A program made the translations under genes and the position numbers. A DNA stretch of 64,000 nucleotides. Source: Stenotrophomonas koreensis. Its GTDB lineage: Bacteria > Pseudomonadota > Gammaproteobacteria > Xanthomonadales > Xanthomonadaceae. Shown here in pieces: positions 50,790 to 59,840 of the stretch. Location: NCBI RefSeq assembly GCF_001431525.1, contig NZ_LDJH01000013.1, positions 183,206-247,205 of the forward strand, read 5' to 3'. Below the pieces are notes generated by a model. That model was not told where the DNA came from. It worked only from the letters and a program-made list of their open reading frames with translations, and did not search any database. Positions within the stretch are counted from its first letter, which is position 1. Every line of letters starts with the position of its first letter.

Positions 50790-52474
50790 ACACCACGGTA
50801 TTGCCGATGCCCGGATCCACCCGCGTGCGTATGCGCTCCGTATGGCAATGGCGGCCGCAGGTGACGGTCGAGCTGCTGGCCATGCTCGCCAGTGTGTACC
50901 TGGCCCTGACCGCCAATGCCGCGTTCTGGCAGGCTGCCATCCCCAATGGCGCGCAGCAATGGCGGCTGGCCATTTCCCTGTTCCTGCTGCTGTTCGGCCT
51001 GCATGGCCTGCTGCTTGGCCTGTTGCTGGGCCGTGCCTGGGCCAGGCCGATGCTGGCCGTGCTGCTGGCCGTCACCGCCGGGGCAAGCTATTACATGCAG
51101 TCCTACGGGGTGTACCTGGACGCGGACATGCTGCGCAATGTGCTGCATACCGACTGGGCCGAATCACGTGAGCTGCTCACGCCTGGGCTGGTGCAGCACC
51201 TGCTGCTCCATGCCGGCCTGCCGATACTGGTGCTGTGGCGGCTGAAACTGGTGCGCCGGAGCCTGCCGCAGGGCCTGCTGGTGCGTGCCGGCTTCCTGCT
51301 GCTGATGTGGGTGGTGATGATGTTGGGAGCGGCGATTTCCTTCAAGGACTTGTCCTCGCTGGTGCGCAACCAGCACCACGTGCGCTACTTGGTCACGCCG
51401 GCCAACTATCTGTACGGCCTGGGCAGGCTGGCCACGTCGTCGTCGGCACTGAAGGGCGCAGCACTACTGCCGGTCGGTGAAGATGCCCATCAAGTGCCGG
51501 CCGCAGCCGCGCGCAAACCCCGCCTGCTGGTGCTGGTCGTGGGTGAAACCGTGCGTGCGCAGAATTGGGGCCTGAGTGGTTACCCGCGCCAGACCACGCC
51601 CGAGCTGGCGCGCCTTCCGGTGGTGAATTTCCACGATACCCGCGCCTGTGGCAGCAGCACCGAGGTCTCGCTGCCGTGCATGTTTTCCGCGCTGGGGCGG
51701 CAGGATTACGACGAGGGCAAGATCCGCAGCCAGCAGTCGCTGCTGCATGTGCTGCAGGGTGCCGGGGTGGACGTGCTCTGGCGTGACAACCAGAGTGGCT
51801 GCAAGGGGGTGTGCCGGGACCTGCCGTTTGAATCGGTCGCTACCGCCAAGGACCCGCAGCTGTGCGATGGCCTGCGCTGCCTGGACGAGATCCTGTTGCG
51901 CGACCTGCCCACCCGGCGGGTAAACGATGCCGGGGACCGGCTGATCGTGCTGCACATGCTGGGCAACCATGGCCCGAGCTATTTCCAGCGTTATCCGGCC
52001 GCCTTCAAGCGTTTTCAGCCGGCCTGCGAGAACCCGGACCTTGGCAGCTGTTCGCGCACGGAAATCGTCAATGCCTACGACAACGCCGTGCTCTATACCG
52101 ATCATGTGCTGGCCCGGGCCATTGACCAGCTGCAGTCCGTGCAGGATTACGACACCGCACTGCTGTACCTGTCCGACCATGGTGAATCGTTGGGTGAAAA
52201 CGGCCTGTACCTGCACGGCATGCCCCATCTGATCGCCCCGGAGCAGCAACTGCAGGTGCCGTTGATGATGTGGTTCTCGCCGGCCTTCACCGCCCAGACC
52301 GGGTTGGATATGGACTGTGTGGGTGAACGGTCCCGCCAGCCCACCAGCCATGACACCCTGTTTTCCACCGTCCTGGGGCTGTTCGATGTGCAGACCAGCG
52401 TGCACCGGCCCGCGCGTGACCTGTTGCTGGCATGCCGCACGACCTCCGCTGGCCAGCCGGCGGGCAGTCCGTGA
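50786..52474 (+). CDS. eptA: phosphoethanolamine--lipid A transferase
   Basis: Transfers phosphoethanolamine from phosphatidylethanolamine to lipid A in the periplasm, lowering the negative charge and hence polymyxin binding. The 562-residue protein has five N-terminal membrane segments (to about residue 205) and a periplasmic sulfatase-like domain. Zn-binding Glu254 is in VVGETVRAQ, nucleophile Thr292 in CGSSTEVSLPCMFS (CGTST in MCR-1, so a Ser replaces one Thr beside the nucleophile), and LSDHGESLGENGLYLHG near 466 holds the further Zn ligands. It is the same family as EptA and MCR. It lies between pap2 and dgkA, both overlapping it. Confidence 0.95.
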   Translation: MNTTVLPMPGSTRVRMRSVWQWRPQVTVELLAMLASVYLALTANAAFWQAAIPNGAQQWRLAISLFLLLFGLHGLLLGLLLGRAWARPMLAVLLAVTAGASYYMQSYGVYLDADMLRNVLHTDWAESRELLTPGLVQHLLLHAGLPILVLWRLKLVRRSLPQGLLVRAGFLLLMWVVMMLGAAISFKDLSSLVRNQHHVRYLVTPANYLYGLGRLATSSSALKGAALLPVGEDAHQVPAAAARKPRLLVLVVGETVRAQNWGLSGYPRQTTPELARLPVVNFHDTRACGSSTEVSLPCMFSALGRQDYDEGKIRSQQSLLHVLQGAGVDVLWRDNQSGCKGVCRDLPFESVATAKDPQLCDGLRCLDEILLRDLPTRRVNDAGDRLIVLHMLGNHGPSYFQRYPAAFKRFQPACENPDLGSCSRTEIVNAYDNAVLYTDHVLARAIDQLQSVQDYDTALLYLSDHGESLGENGLYLHGMPHLIAPEQQLQVPLMMWFSPAFTAQTGLDMDCVGERSRQPTSHDTLFSTVLGLFDVQTSVHRPARDLLLACRTTSAGQPAGSP

Positions 52475-52842
52475 TGCTCAGGCCGATGAAATCACCGCGC
52501 ACCGGCCTGGACCGGATCAGGGCCGCCGCCGGCAACTCCTGGCGTGGCCTGCAGGCATGCTGGCGCAGCGAGGCCGCCTTTCGCCAGGAGACCGTGCTGG
52601 CGCTACCGCTGCTGGTACTGGCCGTGTTCTTGCCGCTCACTGGGGTGGAACGTGCGCTGATGATGGCGTGCGTGCTGTTGGTTTTGATTGTCGAGCTGCT
52701 CAACAGCGGCATCGAGGCGGCGATCGACCGGATCGGCCCGGAGCATCATCCACTCAGCGGCCTGGCCAAGGATGTCGCCTCGGCGGCGGTCAGCCTGAGC
52801 CTGCTGCTGGCCGTGGTGGTGTGGTCCTGCATCCTGCTGTAG
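52474..52842 (+). CDS. dgkA: diacylglycerol kinase
   Basis: Phosphorylates diacylglycerol to phosphatidic acid in the inner membrane. From the ATG at 52474, which overlaps the eptA stop as TGATG, it has 122 residues, the usual DgkA size; the frame is open 14 codons further upstream but inside eptA. Three membrane helices and the active-site stretch ELLNSGIEAAIDRIG and LAKDVASAAV are present. EptA releases diacylglycerol each time it uses phosphatidylethanolamine, so DgkA here recycles its by-product. Confidence 0.94.
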   Translation: MLRPMKSPRTGLDRIRAAAGNSWRGLQACWRSEAAFRQETVLALPLLVLAVFLPLTGVERALMMACVLLVLIVELLNSGIEAAIDRIGPEHHPLSGLAKDVASAAVSLSLLLAVVVWSCILL

Positions 52843-53256
52843 CTGGCCCGTCGCCATCCCGGGCAGGGGAGGGCCATCCGCCTGTCCCGGTTTTCTCCTC
52901 TGCCGGGGCCAGCAGGCGGCAGCGGATGCCCATCGATCCCGGGCATCCGCTGCAGGCGGGTGAGGCAAGGCCGCGGGCTTGTGCGCAGGCTTCCCGGTCG
53001 CCTGGCCGTTGCCATTGACCCGGGAGGGTCTGCGCCTGCAGCGGCGTGGTCGAGCGCCCAGGGCACAAGCGTGCTGGCGTACGGTGCGCCTTCTTCCCAA
53101 TGCGACAGCTTCGTCCAAGCGGCTGTTTTGACGCTAAAATTCAAGCCTGAGAAGGAAGTGGCGTGCCCCGCCGGGATGGCGCAGGACAGCCGCTCCATCG
53201 CCCGGTACAGATGGCCCGCCGTTGTCCGGGCCGTTTGTTTGCTAAAGGCAGGCGCA
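52843..53256 (+). other. intergenic region with possible tadA leader
   Basis: No gene is convincing in these 414 bases; a frame in phase with tadA is open from 52960 but lacks family similarity. Just before tadA, GGCCCG (53213-53218) pairs with CGGGCC (53227-53232), followed by GTTTGTTT, a terminator-like structure in the leader that might attenuate tadA transcription. Upstream sequence holds a short AT-richer patch (CTAAAATTC at 53134) that could be a -10 region. Confidence 0.4.
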
Positions 53257-53784
53257 ATGAGTGAGCAGTACACCCGTGATTTACAGTGGATGCGGCATGC
53301 GCTGGCCCTGGCCGAGCGTGCCCGCGTCGAGCATGACGAGATCCCCGTCGGTGCGGTGCTGCTGGGCCCCGATGGCGCGCTGATCGGCGAGGGCTTCAAC
53401 CGCAACATCCTCGACCACGACCCCAGCGCACATGCCGAGATCATCGCCCTGCGCGCCGGTGGCCAGGCGCTGGGCAACCACCGCCTGGTCGGCTGCACCC
53501 TGTATGTGACCCTGGAGCCGTGTGCGATGTGCACCATGGCCATCATCCATGCGCGCATCGGCCGGCTGGTATTTGGCGCCAGCGACGACAAGACCGGTGC
53601 CTGCGGTGGTGTTTTCAACCTGATTGACGACCCCCGGCACAACCACCGTGTGGCCGTCACCTCCGGCGTACTGGGGCCGTTGGCCAGTGTGACCCTGAGC
53701 AATTACTTCCGTGCCAAACGTGGCCGCCCGTTGTTGCCACTGCCCGACGATGCGGGCCAGCGTGATGTGCCCGGCGTAGAATAG
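53257..53784 (+). CDS. tadA: tRNA-specific adenosine deaminase
   Basis: Converts A34 to inosine in tRNA-Arg(ACG). The 175-residue protein has the cytidine-deaminase-fold Zn site: His and catalytic Glu in SAHAEIIAL near residue 63, and the two cysteines of LEPCAMC near 90-93. Start ATG 53257 (MSEQYTRDLQWMRHAL) is preceded by AAAGG; an open extension upstream is not part of the family. Downstream is orn on the same strand. Confidence 0.95.
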   Translation: MSEQYTRDLQWMRHALALAERARVEHDEIPVGAVLLGPDGALIGEGFNRNILDHDPSAHAEIIALRAGGQALGNHRLVGCTLYVTLEPCAMCTMAIIHARIGRLVFGASDDKTGACGGVFNLIDDPRHNHRVAVTSGVLGPLASVTLSNYFRAKRGRPLLPLPDDAGQRDVPGVE

Positions 53785-53836
53785 GCCGGTTGCCTGCACC
53801 GCTGGCGACCTGTTTCCCTAGCCAAGGCCCGCCTGC

Positions 53837-54409
53837 ATGAATGCCACTGCCAACACTGACCGCCTGATCTGGATCGACCTGGAAATGACCGGGTTGGATA
53901 CCGACAACGATTCGATCATCGAGATCGCCACCGTGGTCACCGACGGGCAGCTCAATGTGTTGGCCGAAGGCCCGGAATATGCCATTGCCCACCCGCTGGA
54001 ACGGCTGCAGGCCATGGATGAGTGGAACCGCGGTCAGCACCGTCGCTCCGGCCTGTGGGACCGGGTGATCGCCAGCCAGATCACGCTGGCCCAGGCCGAA
54101 GCCGATACGGTCAACTTCCTGGCCCAGTGGGTCAAGGCTGGCGCGTCACCGATGTGCGGCAACACCATCTGCCAGGATCGCCGCTTCCTGCACCGGCTGA
54201 TGCCGCGCCTGGAGCGCTATTTCCACTACCGCAACCTGGATGTGTCCACGATCAAGGAACTGGCCCGGCGCTGGGCGCCATCGGTACTGGCCGGGGTCAG
54301 CAAGGCCGGCAGCCATACCGCGCTGAGCGATGTGCATGATTCGATCAACGAGCTCAAGCACTACCGTCAGTTCATGGGCGAACTGGCCGGCCTGCCGAAG
54401 GCGGAATAA
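53837..54409 (+). CDS. orn: oligoribonuclease
   Basis: Degrades the last 2-5-nucleotide RNA fragments, and pGpG from cyclic di-GMP breakdown; essential in many gammaproteobacteria. The 190-residue protein has the DEDDh site: Asp and Glu in [10 protein letters not shown], a third Asp in CQDRRFL near residue 113, and His/Asp in [12 protein letters not shown] near 158. The length is normal. A terminator and a heptamer array separate it from convergent ppsA. Confidence 0.97.
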   Translation: MNATANTDRLIWIDLEMTGLDTDNDSIIEIATVVTDGQLNVLAEGPEYAIAHPLERLQAMDEWNRGQHRRSGLWDRVIASQITLAQAEADTVNFLAQWVKAGASPMCGNTICQDRRFLHRLMPRLERYFHYRNLDVSTIKELARRWAPSVLAGVSKAGSHTALSDVHDSINELKHYRQFMGELAGLPKAE

Positions 54410-54435
54410 GCGCCACAAAACACCGGTAATCGTCA

Positions 54436-54463
54436 AAAAACCCTGCCTTGATGCAGGGTTTTT
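54436..54463 (+). terminator. Rho-independent terminator of orn
   Basis: AAAAACCCTGC (54436-54446) pairs with GCAGGGTTTTT (54453-54463) around a 6-base loop. Confidence 0.92.
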
Positions 54464-54496
54464 GTTGTCAATCCAGCCGACCAGCGCGAAGCTTTT

Positions 54497-54552
54497 CCTC
54501 GTTCCTCGTTCCTCGTTCCTCGTTCCTCGTTCCTCGTTCCTCGTTCCTCGTT
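54497..54552. repeat. perfect tandem array, eight copies of heptamer CCTCGTT
   Basis: Eight uninterrupted 7-base copies fill 56 bases between the terminators of orn and ppsA. On the other strand the unit reads AACGAGG. Related single and degenerate copies occur at 20809-20909. Copy number of such an array is likely to vary between strains by slippage. Confidence 0.95.
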
Positions 54553-54571
54553 GCCAGCGCCCGATTCCCGA

Positions 54572-54609
54572 CCAACAAAAAGCCCCGCTTGCGCGGGGCT
54601 TTTTGTTGG
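54572..54609. terminator. bidirectional terminator, ppsA side
   Basis: A perfect 17-bp stem, 54572-54588 with 54593-54609, with a TTGC loop and AAAAAG/CTTTTT flanks inside the stem, gives T-runs on both strands. It ends ppsA on the minus strand. Confidence 0.95.
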
Positions 54610-54627
54610 CACTGGTGGCAGGCTGGA

Positions 54628-57003
54628 TCAGCCTTCGGCCTTGAGCTTGGCCAGGCGCAGCCAGGTATCGACGACGGTGTCCGGGTTCAGCGACACCGAT
54701 TCGATGCCCTGCTGCATCAGCCACTCGGCCAGATCCGGGTGGTCGGACGGGCCCTGGCCACAGATACCCACGTACTTGCCCTTGGCGCGGGCAGCACTGA
54801 TGGCCATCGACAGCATCTTCTTCACCGCCGGGTTGCGCTCGTCAAACAGGTGGGAAACGATGGCCGAGTCGCGGTCCAGGCCCAGGGTCAGCTGGGTCAG
54901 GTCGTTGGAGCCGATCGAGAAACCGTCGAAGATGTCCAGGAACTCATCGGCGAGCAGGGCATTGGACGGCACCTCGCACATCATGATGATCTTCAGCCCG
55001 TTCTCGCCCTGGACCAGGCCATTCTCGGCCAGCACCTCGATGACCTTGCGGCCTTCTTCCAGGGTGCGCACGAACGGGATCATCACCCACAGGTTGTCCA
55101 GGCCCATTTCGTTGCGCACGCGCAGCACCGCCTGGCATTCCAGCGCGAAGGCCTTGGCGAAGGACGGATCGACATAACGGCTGGCGCCGCGGAAGCCGAT
55201 CATCGGGTTCTCTTCGTGCGGCTCGTAGCGCGGGCCGCCGACCAGGTTGGCGTACTCGTTGGACTTGAAGTCGGACAGGCGCACGATCACCGGATGCGGT
55301 GCCACCGACGCGGTCAGGGTGGCGATGCCCTCTGCCAGGCGGTCAACGTAGAAGCTCACCGGGTCCTTGTAGCCGGCGATCTTGGCGTCGATCCTTGCCT
55401 TGGTCTCGGCGTCCTGCTTGTCGTATTCCAGCAGGGCATTGGGGTGGATGCCGATGTGCGCGGCAATGATCATTTCCAGACGGGCCAGGCCAATGCCGGC
55501 GTTGGGCAGCTGGCCGAAGTCGAACGCACGTTCCGGGTTGGCAACGTTCATCATGATCTTCAGCGGTGCCGGCGGCATGTTCTCCAGGTTGGTGACGATG
55601 CGCTCGAACGGCAGGATGCCGGCATAGATGTTGCCGGTATCGCCTTCGGCGCAGCTCACGGTCACTTGCTGGCCGTCGCTGATCAGGTCCAGCGCGTTGC
55701 CGGTACCGACCACGGCCGGGACGCCCAGCTCGCGGGCGATGATCGCCGCGTGGCAGGTGCGGCCGCCACGGTTGGTCACGATCGCGCTGGCGCGCTTCAT
55801 CACCGGTTCCCAGTCCGGGTCGGTCATGTCGGCCACCAGCACGTCGCCCGGCTGCACGCGGTCCATGTCTTCCAGCGAGCGGACCACACGGGCCACGCCG
55901 GCACCGATCTTCTGGCCGATGGCGCGGCCGGCGGCGATCACTTCACCCTTGCCCTGGAGCAGGTAGCGCTCCATCTGGGTGGCCTTGGCGCGCGACTTCA
56001 CCGTTTCCGGACGGGCCTGGACGATGAACAGCTTGCCGGACACGCCGTCCTTGGCCCACTCGATATCCATCGGGCGGCCGTAGTGCTTTTCGATGATCAG
56101 CGCCTGCCTGGACAGCTCCTGCACGTCTTCATCGGAGATGGAGAAGGTGGTGCGCAGCTCGGCCGGGGTGTCCTCGATCTTGACGCGCTCGCCCGGGACG
56201 TCCGAATAGACCATGCGGATGGCCTTGGAGCCCAGCGAACGGCGCAGGATCGCCGGCTTGCCGGCGGCCAGGGTCGGCTTGTAGACGTAGAACTCGTCCG
56301 GGTTGACCGCGCCCTGCACGACCATTTCACCCAGGCCGAAGGAGGAGGTGACAAAGACCACGTCGCGGAAGCCGGACTCGGTGTCCAGGGTGAACAGCAC
56401 GCCGGACGAACCCACGCCCGAGCGCACCATCAGCTGCACGCCGGCCGACAGGAACACGTCCTCGTGCTTGAAACCGTGGTGCACGCGATAGGCGATGGCA
56501 CGGTCGTTGTACAGCGAGGCGAACACTTCCTTGACCTTGTGCACGACGTCATCGGCACCGGTCACATTCAGGAAGGTTTCCTGCTGGCCGGCAAACGAGG
56601 CGTCGGGCAGGTCCTCGGCGGTGGCCGAGGAGCGTACGGCCACCGCCACTTCGCCGCCGCCGTTCTCGGCACACAGCTGGGCATAGGCAGTGCGGATGTC
56701 GGCATCCAGCTCCGGCTGCAGCGGGGCATCGATCACCCAGCTGCGGATTTCCTTGCCGGCGGCAGTCAACGCATTGACATCTTCCACGTCCAGAGTAGCC
56801 AGCTTGTCGAAGATGCGCTGGGACAGGTTGTTGTGGGCGATAAAGGCCTTGAAGGCATCGGAGGTGGTGGCATAGCCTCCCGGAACCGAGACGCCCAGAC
56901 CGGCCAGGTGGCCAATCATTTCGCCCAGCGACGAATTCTTGCCACCCACGCGGGCCAGATCGGCCAGACGCAGCTCATGCAACCACAGGATGTTCTCGTT
57001 CAA
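54628..57003 (-). CDS. ppsA: phosphoenolpyruvate synthase
   Basis: Makes phosphoenolpyruvate from pyruvate and ATP for gluconeogenesis. N-terminal ATP-grasp domain ([12 protein letters not shown] near residue 17), phosphohistidine domain with the catalytic His418 in GGRTCHAAI, and C-terminal PEP-binding barrel with [16 protein letters not shown] near 745. I chose a TTG start at 57003, because ACGGAG lies seven bases upstream and the protein then begins [11 protein letters not shown] at 791 residues, like E. coli PpsA (792). In-frame ATGs at 57024 and 57069 would add 7 or 22 residues and lack a ribosome-binding site. It is divergent from its regulator gene ppsR. Confidence 0.96.
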   Translation of the reverse strand: MNENILWLHELRLADLARVGGKNSSLGEMIGHLAGLGVSVPGGYATTSDAFKAFIAHNNLSQRIFDKLATLDVEDVNALTAAGKEIRSWVIDAPLQPELDADIRTAYAQLCAENGGGEVAVAVRSSATAEDLPDASFAGQQETFLNVTGADDVVHKVKEVFASLYNDRAIAYRVHHGFKHEDVFLSAGVQLMVRSGVGSSGVLFTLDTESGFRDVVFVTSSFGLGEMVVQGAVNPDEFYVYKPTLAAGKPAILRRSLGSKAIRMVYSDVPGERVKIEDTPAELRTTFSISDEDVQELSRQALIIEKHYGRPMDIEWAKDGVSGKLFIVQARPETVKSRAKATQMERYLLQGKGEVIAAGRAIGQKIGAGVARVVRSLEDMDRVQPGDVLVADMTDPDWEPVMKRASAIVTNRGGRTCHAAIIARELGVPAVVGTGNALDLISDGQQVTVSCAEGDTGNIYAGILPFERIVTNLENMPPAPLKIMMNVANPERAFDFGQLPNAGIGLARLEMIIAAHIGIHPNALLEYDKQDAETKARIDAKIAGYKDPVSFYVDRLAEGIATLTASVAPHPVIVRLSDFKSNEYANLVGGPRYEPHEENPMIGFRGASRYVDPSFAKAFALECQAVLRVRNEMGLDNLWVMIPFVRTLEEGRKVIEVLAENGLVQGENGLKIIMMCEVPSNALLADEFLDIFDGFSIGSNDLTQLTLGLDRDSAIVSHLFDERNPAVKKMLSMAISAARAKGKYVGICGQGPSDHPDLAEWLMQQGIESVSLNPDTVVDTWLRLAKLKAEG

Positions 57004-57141
57004 CGCGATGCTCCGTTGTGCCATCGCCCGGTGTGGGCTGCCGGCCACGTCCGTAGGAAAAGTGCGCATATGATGCAGTGCACACCGAACTGAAACAAGT
57101 TACTGTGCGTTCTTTCCGTTTTGTTTCATCGGTGACTTGCC

Positions 57142-57975
57142 ATGAGTGTGGATGCGCTGCCGACCCGCCCGGTTTTCTATGTCTCCGACGGCACCGGCAT
57201 CACCGCTGAGACCGTTGGCCACAGCCTGCTGACCCAGTTCTCCGGCTTCAACTTCATCACCGACCGGCTTTCCTTCGTCGATGATCCGGCCAAGACCGAG
57301 GCGGCCTGTGAACGCATCGTGCTGGCAGCCGAGCGCTACCAGGTGCGCCCGATCGTGATCAGCTCCTGCGTGGATGTTTCCCGCACCGCGCGGCTGCGCC
57401 AGAGCGGGGCGCTGGTCATTGATGTGATGGCGCCCTTCCTTGCCACCCTGGAGGCGGAACTGGACGCCAAGCACATGGCCCGGGTTGGCCAGGCCCACGG
57501 CATTGTCGATTTCGAGCGCTATCACCGCCGCATCAATGCGATGAACTTTGCCCTGACCCACGATGACGGGGTGGCCATCAACTACGACGATGCCGATGTG
57601 ATCCTGGTGGCCGTCTCACGGGCCGGCAAGACGCCAACCTGCATCTACCTGGCGCTGCACTACGGTATCCGCGCGGCCAACTACCCGCTGACCGACGAGG
57701 ATCTGGAGCACGACCGCCTGCCGCCGCGGCTGCGTCCGTACCGCAACAAGCTGTTTGGCCTGACCATCGACCCGGAAAAACTGGCCCAGGTACGCCAGGA
57801 ACGCCGGCCCAATTCACGCTACGCGTCACTGGAGACCTGCCGGCGTGAAGTCATGGCGGCCGAAACCATGCTGCGGATGGAGCGGATTCCGACCCTGAGC
57901 ACCACCCATACCTCGATCGAGGAAATTTCCAGCAAGGTGATGACCACGCTGGACCTGAATCGCGGGATGTTGTGA
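57142..57975 (+). CDS. ppsR: PEP synthase regulatory protein (kinase/pyrophosphorylase)
   Basis: A bifunctional DUF299 enzyme that switches PEP synthase off by ADP-dependent phosphorylation of its catalytic threonine and on by Pi-dependent removal of the phosphate. The 277-residue protein has the N-terminal [19 protein letters not shown] block and the P-loop [11 protein letters not shown] near residue 155. It is divergent from ppsA, its target, across 138 bases. The stop overlaps the following DUF1249 start as GTGA. Confidence 0.96.
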   Translation: MSVDALPTRPVFYVSDGTGITAETVGHSLLTQFSGFNFITDRLSFVDDPAKTEAACERIVLAAERYQVRPIVISSCVDVSRTARLRQSGALVIDVMAPFLATLEAELDAKHMARVGQAHGIVDFERYHRRINAMNFALTHDDGVAINYDDADVILVAVSRAGKTPTCIYLALHYGIRAANYPLTDEDLEHDRLPPRLRPYRNKLFGLTIDPEKLAQVRQERRPNSRYASLETCRREVMAAETMLRMERIPTLSTTHTSIEEISSKVMTTLDLNRGML

Positions 57976-58472
57976 GTTTGACAGCCCAGAGCACCATCTC
58001 GCTGCCGCCGCGTGCGCATGGCCTGGTCCCGTCGATGAGCCGGCTGGGCTGGTTGATCGGGCTGCAGGAAGAAAACCTGGCGCTGCTGCAGCGCCTGTTT
58101 GCACCGGCCGAGCTGGCTGATGGCACGTACCTGTCCTGTGTCGGTGACGGCCTGGATCTGCGTTTGGAAGTGCTGGCCAACCACCGCTACACCCAGGAGC
58201 TGCGCCTGAGCTACCTGTTGTGCGATCCGCTCACCGGCCAGCCGGACCCTTCGGCGCATGTGCGGCTGTACCGCGATGCCGGGCTGGCCGAAGCCACCCA
58301 CTGCTATGTCGGGCGCCGCTGGCAGGATGTCATCGGCCTGGATGCCCCTGCGCGCCAGATCATTGGCCACCGGCTGCGGATGAACACCTTCCTCGGCAAA
58401 TGGCTGGGCTACCTGTCCCGGCAAGGCCATGGCGTGGCCACGTTGCGGCGCCAAATCCGGCTGCCCGGCTGA
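57972..58472 (+). CDS. DUF1249 (YqiB-like) protein
   Basis: A 166-residue protein of unknown function. [15 protein letters not shown] near residue 97 and the C-terminal [18 protein letters not shown] near 137 match the DUF1249 family, which includes E. coli YqiB. In E. coli yqiB also lies next to a Nudix gene (nudF) and here a Nudix gene follows too. It starts with GTG inside the ppsR stop (GTGA), so it is translationally coupled to ppsR. About 20 residues at the N-terminus are extra compared with YqiB. Confidence 0.82.
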   Translation: MSLTAQSTISLPPRAHGLVPSMSRLGWLIGLQEENLALLQRLFAPAELADGTYLSCVGDGLDLRLEVLANHRYTQELRLSYLLCDPLTGQPDPSAHVRLYRDAGLAEATHCYVGRRWQDVIGLDAPARQIIGHRLRMNTFLGKWLGYLSRQGHGVATLRRQIRLPG

Positions 58473-58529
58473 CCTTGCCCGCGGCGGGCAGTCATAATCA
58501 CGGTTTTGTTGCACAACGGTGCCCCGAAC

Positions 58530-59018
58530 ATGCCTTACACCCCGATTGTGGCCACGCTGGGTTACATCCTGTCCGCTGATCGCCGGCAGGTGCTGATGAT
58601 CCACCGCAATGCGCGTCCGGGTGACCAGCACCTGGGCAAGTACAACGGCCTGGGCGGCAAGCTGGAACGCGATGAGGACATCGCTGCAGGGATGCGCCGT
58701 GAGATTGCCGAGGAGGCCGGGCTGGTGGTCACCTCGATGCAACTGCGCGGTACCCTGAGCTGGCCGGGCTTTGGCAAGAACGGCGAGGACTGGCTGGGCT
58801 TCATCTTCCTGATCGATGGTTTCACCGGTACCGCGCTGTCGAGCAATCCGGAAGGCAGCCTGGAGTGGGTGGACAGGGAGCAACTGCATGCATTGCCGAT
58901 GTGGGAGGGTGACCGTCATTTCCTGCCGCTGGTGTTTGATGCCGATCCCCGGCCGTTCCACGGCGTGATGCCTTACCGCGATGGCCAGATGCTGTCCTGG
59001 AACTACAGCCGGCTGTGA
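58530..59018 (+). CDS. Nudix hydrolase (MutT/8-oxo-dGTP type)
   Basis: Hydrolyses a nucleoside diphosphate derivative. The complete Nudix box runs from residue 38 (GGKLERDEDIAAGMRREIAE then EAGLVV), with all Glu ligands for Mg. The following LRGTLSWPGFGKNGEDWLGFIF block resembles 8-oxo-dGTP diphosphatases of the human MTH1/YjhB-like group, so nucleotide-pool cleaning is the likeliest role; the substrate is not certain. I chose ATG 58530 (MPYTPIVATLGYIL); the frame is open to a TTG at 58506. Length is 162 residues. Confidence 0.88.
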   Translation: MPYTPIVATLGYILSADRRQVLMIHRNARPGDQHLGKYNGLGGKLERDEDIAAGMRREIAEEAGLVVTSMQLRGTLSWPGFGKNGEDWLGFIFLIDGFTGTALSSNPEGSLEWVDREQLHALPMWEGDRHFLPLVFDADPRPFHGVMPYRDGQMLSWNYSRL

Positions 59019-59172
59019 TCGCTGGGCGCTGGGCGCAGCCGCGGCGGGCCCGGCAGACACGCCTGCGCCGGCCGCGTACGGGCATGCCGCCTGCCTCCGG
59101 GCGTGCACAACCGGTTGGCTGCGCCGGCCGGACAAGCGCTACCCTGTGTCCATTCCTGCGTTGTGAGCTTCC

Positions 59173-59787
59173 ATGAAACGTCACTTTTCGATGTTGCGTG
59201 AATTCCATCTGGCCGATTGGTTCACCCTTGGCAATGCCTTTTGCGGTACCGGCGCGGTGTTTGCCTCCCTGCGCTTCCTGCAGGACGGCCAGATTTCCTA
59301 CCTGCTGCTGGGCATGGCCTTGATTCCGCTGGCTTTCATCCTGGACGCACTGGATGGGCGGATCGCCCGCTGGCGCAAAACCCATTCGACCCTGGGCCGC
59401 GAGCTGGATTCACTGGCCGATGTGATTTCCTTCGGCGTGGCTCCGGCCGCCCTGGCCTATGCCTGCGGCATGCAGGGGGGATGGGACTGGCTGGTGCTGA
59501 GCTTTTTTGTCTGCTGTGGGGTCAGCCGCCTGGCCCGTTACAACGTCACTGCCGAGACATTGGCCGGCGAAGACGACAAGGTGCCGTATTTTGAAGGCAC
59601 CCCGATCCCCACCAGCCTGCTGCTGGTGGTGGTGCTGGCCGTTGCCGCCTGGCAAGGAGCGCTGGGCCCGCAGCTGTGGGGCGGGGTCTGGCAGCTGGGC
59701 CCGTGGCAGCTGCACCCTCTGGTGCTGATGTTTGCCGTGTCCGGCAGTTTGATGATCAGTAAAACCCTGCGTATTCCCAAGCCTTAA
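59173..59787 (+). CDS. pssA: CDP-diacylglycerol--serine O-phosphatidyltransferase (type II)
   Basis: First step of phosphatidylethanolamine synthesis, joining CDP-diacylglycerol and serine. The 204-residue membrane protein has the CDP-alcohol phosphotransferase motif DALDGRIAR ... G ... D ... D from residue 58. LADVISFGVAPA follows, which is typical of PssA rather than PgsA. Five or six membrane helices are present. The enzyme supplies the lipid that EptA (50.8 kb) uses as phosphoethanolamine donor. It is not clustered with psd here. It starts after a 154-base gap with no gene. Confidence 0.9.
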   Translation: MKRHFSMLREFHLADWFTLGNAFCGTGAVFASLRFLQDGQISYLLLGMALIPLAFILDALDGRIARWRKTHSTLGRELDSLADVISFGVAPAALAYACGMQGGWDWLVLSFFVCCGVSRLARYNVTAETLAGEDDKVPYFEGTPIPTSLLLVVVLAVAAWQGALGPQLWGGVWQLGPWQLHPLVLMFAVSGSLMISKTLRIPKP

Positions 59788-59840
59788 GCCGATCCGTCGC
59801 GCACTGTTATGATCGTTTTTTGCTTCTGATCGCTGCCGCA

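Noticed and set aside
53130..53250. 4.5S signal-recognition RNA upstream of tadA
   Set aside because: A GAAGGAAG and a GCCGGGATG recall parts of that RNA, but the conserved GGTCAGG-CCGGAAGG core and the long stem are missing.
54497..54552. CRISPR array
   Set aside because: The units are 7 bases, contiguous and without spacers, and no cas gene is near.
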